Both the position numbers and the translations under genes were made by a program. DNA of 15,684 nt from the NCBI GenBank assembly GCA_022705125.1, contig JAKJFB010000027.1, positions 1 to 15,684 on the forward strand. The letters are read 5' to 3'. The notes beneath the pieces were generated by a model. It had not been told where the DNA came from. It searched no databases and saw only the letters and a program-made list of their open reading frames with translations. Below, piece by piece: positions 6,864 through 12,212 of this stretch. The stretch comes from Pseudomonadota bacterium. GTDB taxonomy: Bacteria > Pseudomonadota > Gammaproteobacteria > Pseudomonadales > UBA5518. Every line of letters starts with the position of its first letter. Positions within the stretch are counted from its first letter, which is position 1.

Positions 6864-7564
6864 TCCGCTGCGCCTGCCTTGCCGATACCGCCGATACCGC
6901 TGACAGGGCCAAGGTGTCGGCGGAAGTCGAGTTGCTGTTCCGGTTCGATGAGCCTGGGTGCGCACCGCTTGTGGAGGACGGCGGTATCGCGATCCTGCGC
7001 CAGGGCGACGAGACCCGTGCCGCCGCCCTGCTCGAAGCCGGTGCGCCGCAGGTGCTGCTGGGCGAGGCGGTGCTGAGCGATGCGGATCTGCCGCTGCGGC
7101 TCGCCGCGCGCTTCGGGCTTGATCGCGTCGGGCTGTTCGTGCCTGCTCGCCGCATGGCGGTGTCGTGGTCCTTCGACACCGTGTCGAACGCCGACTTTCG
7201 GGTGGTGACGCCGTCGCTGTGCGAGCCCGGCTGGGAAATTGTGCGCGCCGACGGTAGCGCCACCGGCATCCGCGTGGACTGGTGGCTGGGCGAGATGAAG
7301 AAGCGTGGGATCGCCACCGTGCTGGTGCAGGTGGATGTCCTCGACGACACTGACCTCAACCTGTGTGCCGGGCTGGTCGAAGCCCTGGGCGAAGGCTTTT
7401 GGATCGCCCCGGGCGGGCAGTTCGAACCGGCGCTGGCTGACTGGGTGCGCTACGGCAAGGTCACCCGGATTGCGCTGCCGACGGCGCTTTTTGAGCGTCG
7501 CGCTGTGCTGCTGGGTGATCTGTTGGTCCCCGTGGAGCCGATGACCGACATGGAGGAAGCATGA
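6860..7564 (+). CDS. HisA/HisF-like TIM-barrel protein, probably catalytically dead
   Basis: This 234-residue protein matches the imidazole glycerol phosphate synthase cyclase fold along much of its length. EDGGIAIL then ETRAAALLEAGAPQVLLGEAVL (51-72) and LAARFGLDRVGLFV correspond to the GGI, GAxxVxIGsaAl and FGxxxIvv strands. GWEIVRADGSATGIRVDWW (124-142) and the following KKRGIATVLVQVDVLDDTDLNL match the GWEV/TGIDAVEW and GAGEILLTSMDRDGT regions. IAPGGQ (182-187) matches IASGG. The catalytic Asp130 region of HisF (VAIDAKR) is VPARR here, so the aspartate is lost, and the N-terminal CLDV segment is rewritten as CLADTADTAD. It is unlikely to make histidine. It overlaps both neighbours by 4 bases. 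Its role in a molybdoenzyme operon is unknown; it may bind a phosphorylated ligand or serve as a scaffold. Confidence 0.7.
   Translation: MIRCACLADTADTADRAKVSAEVELLFRFDEPGCAPLVEDGGIAILRQGDETRAAALLEAGAPQVLLGEAVLSDADLPLRLAARFGLDRVGLFVPARRMAVSWSFDTVSNADFRVVTPSLCEPGWEIVRADGSATGIRVDWWLGEMKKRGIATVLVQVDVLDDTDLNLCAGLVEALGEGFWIAPGGQFEPALADWVRYGKVTRIALPTALFERRAVLLGDLLVPVEPMTDMEEA
6881..6904 (+). repeat. Short tandem repeat GCCGATACC x2 plus a degenerate third unit
   Basis: Two exact 9-base units (6881-6889, 6890-6898) and a partial GCTGAC encode ADTADTAD at the N-terminus of the HisF-like protein. This is where the first catalytic aspartate of HisF would lie, so slippage here may have helped disrupt the ancestral active site. 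Confidence 0.6.
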
Positions 7565-8031
7565 TCACGCGATTCCGACGCTACGTTGGCGGTGTGCTGG
7601 CGGTCTTTTTGCTGACCGCTTCGGTACAGGCCCACGCAGCAGCGAGCCTGCGCAACGAGATGCAGCTCGGCCTGGCGCTGCGGGTGAGCCCGCCTTGTTG
7701 CGTCGTCGATGCGCGCACCGCGGCCGCGCGCGAGGCCTCGCCGCTGGACGAGGCCCTCGTCTATCGCGAGGATCTACGGATCAACCCGACGGCCACGGTG
7801 GTGGTGGTCGCGGACACCGACGAGGCCGCGCTGGCGGTGGCCGATTCGATCGCAGCCGCCCATCCCGGCAGCCCGGTCCTGGCGGTCGAGGGCGGTGTCC
7901 TCGCCTGGCAACGCGTGCTTACTCGCATCAACGCCGAGCCGCCGGGCGGCCGCGCGTTCCAGTTCGTGATTCCCAAGAACACCTGCGAGCACGGACCCGC
8001 CCTGCAGCAACTGCGGACCGCGCCCCGATGA
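7561..8031 (+). CDS. Secreted rhodanese-like protein lacking the catalytic cysteine
   Basis: A signal peptide (residues 1 to about 27, hydrophobic core GGVLAVFLLTASV then AHA-A) precedes a rhodanese-homology domain. The CCVVDAR segment (46-52) matches the start of the fold, and VVVVADTDEAALAVADSIAAAHPG followed by AVEGGVLAWQ (108-117) matches the active-site strand and the conserved GGxxAW. Where active rhodaneses have Cys in the loop after the VVVY strand, this protein has ADTDE, so sulfurtransfer by the usual mechanism is not expected. Other cysteines are Cys46-Cys47 and Cys142. It probably works in the periplasm or at the membrane face, beside the exported enzyme complex. ATGA overlaps occur at both ends. 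It could be a binding or assembly factor. Confidence 0.8.
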   Translation: MITRFRRYVGGVLAVFLLTASVQAHAAASLRNEMQLGLALRVSPPCCVVDARTAAAREASPLDEALVYREDLRINPTATVVVVADTDEAALAVADSIAAAHPGSPVLAVEGGVLAWQRVLTRINAEPPGGRAFQFVIPKNTCEHGPALQQLRTAPR

Positions 8032-9143
8032 GCCTGGCCTATCCTGAACTCCGCGCCAGCCGCTGCACGCGCTACCGCTTTCGCTACAGCGCATGCAGCC
8101 GGTGTGCGGACGCCTGCCCGCACGACGCCCTCGCGCTCACCGACGAGGGGGGGAGGATCGACCCCGCGCGTTGCCAGAACTGTGCGCTCTGCGTCACCGC
8201 CTGCCCGACCGACGCCCTCGCGAGCGAGGCCTTGAAGCCGGTGGACATGCTGCGTCAGGCGATCCGGCATGAGCACTTCACGATCGCCTGCGCCCCGTCG
8301 GGCGCGAGCGGAGACGCTGTCGTGCCCTGCCTTGGCGCGGTGGATGCGGCCAGCCTCGCGTATCTGGCCAAGCGCCGGATTCCGGTCACCCTGCGGGGGG
8401 CCGCGCATTGCGAGCACTGCGCGCACGGTCCCCGCGGCGCGGCCCAGCTCGCCAGCAATCTCGATGCCTGCGGGCTACTTGAGGATGCGGCTGCCAGCAT
8501 CGAGAAACCCGCCGACTGGATCGCTCCGCAACTGGACGAGGCCGATTTCGCGAACGCCGACAGTCGCGGATCTGCGCCCTTTGCGGCTGTGCGGCGACAG
8601 TGGTTCCGCCGCCTGGTGGGACGCGGTGTGGCGGAGGTTGCGCAGTCTCTCGAGCCCCCTGCGTCGGCGCCATCGACTCCGGACAAGGCGATCCGCCCCG
8701 GCCCCTACGCGCTGCCGGAGCGGCGCGAGCTGTTGCAGATCGTGTGCAAGCGCAAGGACGACCAGCCTTTCCGTGTGCCGCTGCACGATGCGCTCCCGAT
8801 GATGGCCTTGTCGCTGCAGCCCGGATGCAACAACTGCGAGGCCTGCTTCCGCGTTTGTCCGACGGGTGCGATCCAGATCGAGGAGTCGCCGGCGGATTAT
8901 CAGCTCAAGTTCGATGCCGACCGCTGTGTTGCTTGCGCGGTCTGCCTCGAGGTCTGCCAGCCGCACGTGCTCGATGCCGATGCGTCCTTCGACGCGCGGC
9001 CCGAACAAACGCCGCGCGTGCTGTTGTCGATGGCCAAGCAGCGCTGCACGCGCTGCGACCGCCATTTCGTCTCGCATACCCCGCAGCAAAGCTGCCCGAT
9101 CTGCCGCGACGACGAGGACGCCTTCACGGCCATCTTCGGCTGA
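8028..9143 (+). CDS. Multi-cluster ferredoxin-like protein with zinc-ribbon-type tail
   Basis: This 371-residue protein has two ferredoxin modules. The first has Cys13 followed, after nine residues, by CSRCADAC (C23/C26/C30), so its first motif carries an insertion; its second motif is canonical, C49/C52/C55/C59 (CQNCALCVTAC). The second module, C267/C270/C273/C277 and C300/C303/C306/C310, is canonical. Between them lies a domain with Cys88, Cys101, Cys128, Cys131 and Cys148 (VVPCLGAVDAASLAYL, HCEHC), resembling hydrogenase or heterodisulfide-reductase accessory domains. The C-terminus has two CxxC pairs (C340/C343, C356/C359), probably a metal ribbon. No signal peptide is seen, so it is predicted cytoplasmic. 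It starts inside the stop of the rhodanese gene. It may donate electrons for enzyme maturation or link the complex to cytoplasmic redox pools. Confidence 0.82.
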   Translation: MSLAYPELRASRCTRYRFRYSACSRCADACPHDALALTDEGGRIDPARCQNCALCVTACPTDALASEALKPVDMLRQAIRHEHFTIACAPSGASGDAVVPCLGAVDAASLAYLAKRRIPVTLRGAAHCEHCAHGPRGAAQLASNLDACGLLEDAAASIEKPADWIAPQLDEADFANADSRGSAPFAAVRRQWFRRLVGRGVAEVAQSLEPPASAPSTPDKAIRPGPYALPERRELLQIVCKRKDDQPFRVPLHDALPMMALSLQPGCNNCEACFRVCPTGAIQIEESPADYQLKFDADRCVACAVCLEVCQPHVLDADASFDARPEQTPRVLLSMAKQRCTRCDRHFVSHTPQQSCPICRDDEDAFTAIFG

Positions 9144-9179
9144 CACGGCACGTTTGCCGAAAGAGGAGGAGAAAACGCC

Positions 9180-9572
9180 ATGGAATGGGAATTCACGCCT
9201 GAAGATGTCGTCAAGGCACATGCGGCCTACCAGCTTGAGGACTTCCGCCGCGACCTGGCCGAGGAGGTCCGCATCAACCTGGGGGAGAGCGACCCGCTGC
9301 AACAGGTGCGCTGCTTCAACCTGCTCTACGACATGTGCCACGCGCTCGCCACCGGGCGCGCGCTCGAAGACTTCCTGCAACCATACGCCTACGATCCGCC
9401 GACCTGCGAGTTCCTGCGCGAGGTCCGGCCGCTGATGGCCGCGAATGTCGACATGCTCGGCGCCATTCTGCAGAGGATGATCATGGAGGGTGTCGAGGAG
9501 GGGATGCCGCTGGAGCAGGCGCTAGGCGAGGCCGCTTCGCGTCATGAGCGGATTGTGGCGACGGGCGCGTAG
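9180..9572 (+). CDS. Hypothetical helical protein, last gene of the molybdoenzyme operon
   Basis: I do not recognise this 130-residue protein. It is acidic, largely helical, has cysteines at 45, 53 and 76 in no known motif, and lacks a signal peptide or membrane segment. A strong GAGGAGGAG ribosome binding site sits just before the ATG, and it follows the ferredoxin gene after 36 bases, so it is very likely translated and part of the operon. The size and helical content would suit a small chaperone or adaptor for the complex, but that is a guess. Confidence 0.75.
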   Translation: MEWEFTPEDVVKAHAAYQLEDFRRDLAEEVRINLGESDPLQQVRCFNLLYDMCHALATGRALEDFLQPYAYDPPTCEFLREVRPLMAANVDMLGAILQRMIMEGVEEGMPLEQALGEAASRHERIVATGA

Positions 9573-9582
9573 GAGGCGACTC

Positions 9583-9831
9583 AGCAGGTACAGGGTCCGG
9601 CATGTTGCGGCGCACCTTGTTGGTGGCATCCTGGTGCGGGACGGCGCCGGCCGCCATCACGGAGTAGCCAAGGACACGGCCGATCCGATCCGCAAGCGCG
9701 AAAGGGCGACGGGCGCCACTTGGCTCATTTGCCAGCACGTGTGGCCTGAGCCACTCGTCGAGCGTGGCTTTCCCGCAGGCGAGCCTGTCGAGCAGATGGG
9801 TGGCTGCAAGTGGCTGCGGCGCGATCGAGGG
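9583..9831 (-). pseudogene. Truncated GNAT acetyltransferase (TacT-type toxin) remnant
   Basis: On the minus strand, the frame reads PLAATHLLDRLACGKATLDEWLRPHVLANEPSGARRPF in the manner of GNAT toxins paired with DUF1778 antitoxins (family pattern LxxFdCGxxxLDdWLxxxAlxNqxsGAsRtfV). It continues with GRVLGYSVMAAGAV and then RRNMPDPVP, which is also conserved. After MPDPVPA the similarity stops, so the acetyl-CoA binding half (the LxRLAVdxxxQGxGlG part) is missing. A weak continuation in another frame (LLSRLL, near 9550-9580) may be a frameshifted trace. No convincing start codon lies at the expected N-terminus. The segment just upstream could hold a decayed antitoxin, but I cannot establish that. 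It fills most of the otherwise gene-free stretch 9573-9930. Confidence 0.65.
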
Positions 9832-9930
9832 CGAAGTCCTCGACGCACAAGCGGTGCGCGCCTCGATTGCCCGCCGTATGAGTGTGGACATTGGCGCCGT
9901 CGTGCCGGCGGGTCTCGCCGGGTCTTCCGG

Positions 9931-10635
9931 TCAATGCACGAGGGTGCGCAGCCACCGACCGATGTCGGCGATCTCCTCGAGGCTCACCGAGTGCGGCAAG
10001 GGGTAGCGGTGCCATTCCGGCTCGATGCCCAGCTGCCGGAGGACCTCGACCGCGTGCTCTCCGAGTGCGGGAGAGACGACATCGTCGTGGGTGCCGTGCG
10101 CGGCGAAGACCGGAACCTGTCGATTCGCTTCCACGAACCCATCGACCAGCAGCCCGGGGCTCGGGATGTAGGTCGACAGCGCGATGATGCCGGCCAGCGG
10201 GGTGGGGTGGGTGAGCCCGGTCAGATAGGCCACGGCGCCCCCCTGCGAGAAACCGGCGAGGATGACGCGCTCGCCGGGCACGCCGCGCTCGGCCTCGCGC
10301 TGGATCAGTTGGCGGACGAGGGTGCGCGATTCGAGCAGTCCGGCCTCGTCGATCTGGCGGCTGTGCGGGGCGAGCGAGACGATGTCGTACCAGGCGCGCA
10401 TGACGTAGCCGGCGTTGCAGGTGACCGCACGATAGGGGGCGTGCGGAAAGAGGAAGCGCACGGCGGGGCTGCGGGGCAGGGCCAGCGCCGGGACGACCGG
10501 CTCGAAATCGCTGCCGTCCGCGCCCAGGCCGTGCATCCAGATGACGCTGTAGCGGGGATCGGGTCCGGTCTCGAGCTCGATGGGCGGGGTGTCGAAGACG
10601 AGGCCTGGGGAGGAATGGAGGCTCAAGCGGGTCAC
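9931..10635 (-). CDS. Carboxylesterase / phospholipase family alpha/beta hydrolase
   Basis: This protein of about 234 residues has the full set of features of the carboxylesterase/lysophospholipase-like family: VIWMHGLGADGSDF (31-44) for the oxyanion region, the nucleophile elbow GFSQGG with Ser130, the acid Asp184 in HGTHDDVV, and His215 in PLPHSVS. It should be a cytoplasmic enzyme cleaving short-chain esters. The GTG at 10635 is the best available start, since family members begin about 20 residues before the IELETG strand; a TTG nine bases further in is an alternative. No strong ribosome binding site decides it. It is divergent from the DUF3820 gene and unrelated to the upstream operon. 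Confidence 0.88.
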   Translation of the reverse strand: MTRLSLHSSPGLVFDTPPIELETGPDPRYSVIWMHGLGADGSDFEPVVPALALPRSPAVRFLFPHAPYRAVTCNAGYVMRAWYDIVSLAPHSRQIDEAGLLESRTLVRQLIQREAERGVPGERVILAGFSQGGAVAYLTGLTHPTPLAGIIALSTYIPSPGLLVDGFVEANRQVPVFAAHGTHDDVVSPALGEHAVEVLRQLGIEPEWHRYPLPHSVSLEEIADIGRWLRTLVH

Positions 10636-10724
10636 CTTGTGGGAGAGTGGAGCGTCGGCGCGCGCGGCCGCGCTCGCAATTGGGCACGGAAATGCGGATG
10701 GGCACGGAAAAACGGATCGAACGG

Positions 10725-10970
10725 ATGAATCCTGAGCAACTGGTGCTGCTGCTCGAGCGCGAGATGCCCTTCGGCAAGTACAAGGGGCGGGTGATCGCGG
10801 ATCTGCCGGGATACTACCTCGCGTGGTTCGCCCGCAAGGGTTTCCCGCCAGGGCAGCTGGGCCAGTTGCTCGCGCTGATGCACGAGCTCGACCACAACGA
10901 CCTGGGCGGGCTGCTCGAGCCGCTGCGCAGGGCGCGGAGGCAGGCTGCCGCAGGGCCGGGCGGCGTGTAA
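10725..10970 (+). CDS. DUF3820 family small protein
   Basis: The protein of about 81 residues reads MNPEQLVLLLEREMPFGKYKGRVIADLP and then YYLAWFARKGFPPGQLGQLLALMHELDHN, the usual pattern of DUF3820 proteins, called putative quorum-sensing-regulated virulence factors in some annotations. The function is not established. MNPEQ is the common family N-terminus, so the ATG at 10725 is preferred; in-frame ATGs at 10692 and 10698 are possible. It lies upstream of the nuclease pair in the same direction, 117 bases away. Confidence 0.8.
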   Translation: MNPEQLVLLLEREMPFGKYKGRVIADLPGYYLAWFARKGFPPGQLGQLLALMHELDHNDLGGLLEPLRRARRQAAAGPGGV

Positions 10971-11087
10971 CATGCCGGCCGGTGACAAACAGGGATGTGC
11001 AGCGGTCATGCGCCCGGGTCCGGTGATCGGAGCCCCGGGACGGCGGCCGTGCATGCACGACTTTCCGCTGGATCAGGGGACGGACCG

Positions 11088-12212
11088 ATGCCGCGCTTTC
11101 TTCATACCGCCGATTGGCAGATCGGCCGCCAGTACGCGCGCTTCGCGCCCGAGGACGCGCTCGCGCTGGCCGAGGCGCGCTTCTCGGCGGTGGAGCGCCT
11201 GGCGGGCATCGCGCGGCAGGAGGCGGTGGATGCGGTGCTGGTGGCCGGGGATGTCTTCGATGCGCAGACGGTGTCCGATCGCACGATCCGCCGGCTGTTC
11301 AACGCCATGGGGGCGTATGCAGGCCCGTGGGTGCTGATCCCCGGCAACCACGACGCGGCGCTGGCCGAGAGCGTGTGGTCGCGCGCCCGCCGCCTCGGGG
11401 CCGTGGCGCCCAATGTGCATCTGGCGCTGGGCGCGCAGGTGATGGCGTTCCCCGAGCGCGGTTTCGTCGTGCTGCCGGCGCCGCTCACCCAGCGCCAGAC
11501 CCCGGCCGACGAGACCGCGTGGTTCGATCACGCGGAGACTGCGCCCGGCTTGGTCCGCGTCGGCCTCGCCCATGGCAGCGTCCAGGGCGTGCTCGCCGAG
11601 GACATCGACTCGCCCAACCCGATCGCCGCCGACCGCGCCACCCGCGCCGCGCTGGATTACCTCGCGCTCGGCGACTGGCACGGCACGCGGCGGATCGATG
11701 CGCGCACCTGGTATAGCGGCACGCCCGAGCAGGACCGATTCAAGGCCAACGATCCGGGCAATGTGCTGCTCGTGGACATCCCCGCGGTCGGGGCCGAGCC
11801 GGAAGTGGAGGTCCGGGCGGTGGGCCGGCACCCCTGGATCGCGCTCGAGGAAAAGCTGGCGGTGGCCTCGGATCTCGAGGGCACGATCGCCCGCCTGGAG
11901 GCCTTGCCCGAGCTCGCCGTGGTCGACCTGAGCCTGTCCGGCGAGATCCACCTGCTCGGCAGGCAGCGGCTCGAAGCCGCGCTCTCGGTGGCGGAGGCGA
12001 GGTTCCGCAGCCTGCGCGCCGACCTCTCCGGGCTGCGGCTGCAGCCCACCGAGGATGATCTCGCCGCCCTGCACGCAGACGGCTACGTGGGCCGGGTGAT
12101 CGCCGAGCTGCGCGAGGAGCAGGATGGCGAGAACGCGGAGGTCGCGAGCGAGGCGCTGGCGATCCTCGCCGCGCTGCTGCTCGAGGCGCAGGCCCAGGGA
12201 GCTGCGGCATGA
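11088..12212 (+). CDS. SbcD/YhaO-like DNA repair exonuclease (metallophosphatase)
   Basis: This 374-residue protein has the Mre11/SbcD metal-binding motifs: HTADWQIG (Asp9), GDVFD (Asp55), GNHD (Asn87-His88), AHGS (His162) and LGDWHG (His198). In Mre11/SbcD the first motif is DxH; here it is Asp-Trp-Gln, so one expected metal-ligating His is Gln11. A C-terminal region rich in leucine and glutamate could contact the partner ATPase. The stop overlaps the ATG of the AAA ATPase gene (ATGA), so the two are coupled and probably form a nuclease complex working on DNA ends. The ATG at 11088 starts exactly at the first conserved strand (MPRFLHTAD). Confidence 0.88.
   Translation: MPRFLHTADWQIGRQYARFAPEDALALAEARFSAVERLAGIARQEAVDAVLVAGDVFDAQTVSDRTIRRLFNAMGAYAGPWVLIPGNHDAALAESVWSRARRLGAVAPNVHLALGAQVMAFPERGFVVLPAPLTQRQTPADETAWFDHAETAPGLVRVGLAHGSVQGVLAEDIDSPNPIAADRATRAALDYLALGDWHGTRRIDARTWYSGTPEQDRFKANDPGNVLLVDIPAVGAEPEVEVRAVGRHPWIALEEKLAVASDLEGTIARLEALPELAVVDLSLSGEIHLLGRQRLEAALSVAEARFRSLRADLSGLRLQPTEDDLAALHADGYVGRVIAELREEQDGENAEVASEALAILAALLLEAQAQGAAA

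Noticed and set aside
6860..7564. Assignment as a genuine histidine biosynthesis gene (hisF or hisA)
   Set aside because: The catalytic Asp is missing, the N-terminal motif is degenerate, and no other his gene is nearby.
9481..9891. The whole 136-codon minus-strand frame as an intact gene
   Set aside because: Only the central ~80 codons resemble a GNAT toxin. The distal part is Pro/Arg/Ser-rich antisense to the real gene ending at 9572, and the N-terminal part shows no family similarity.
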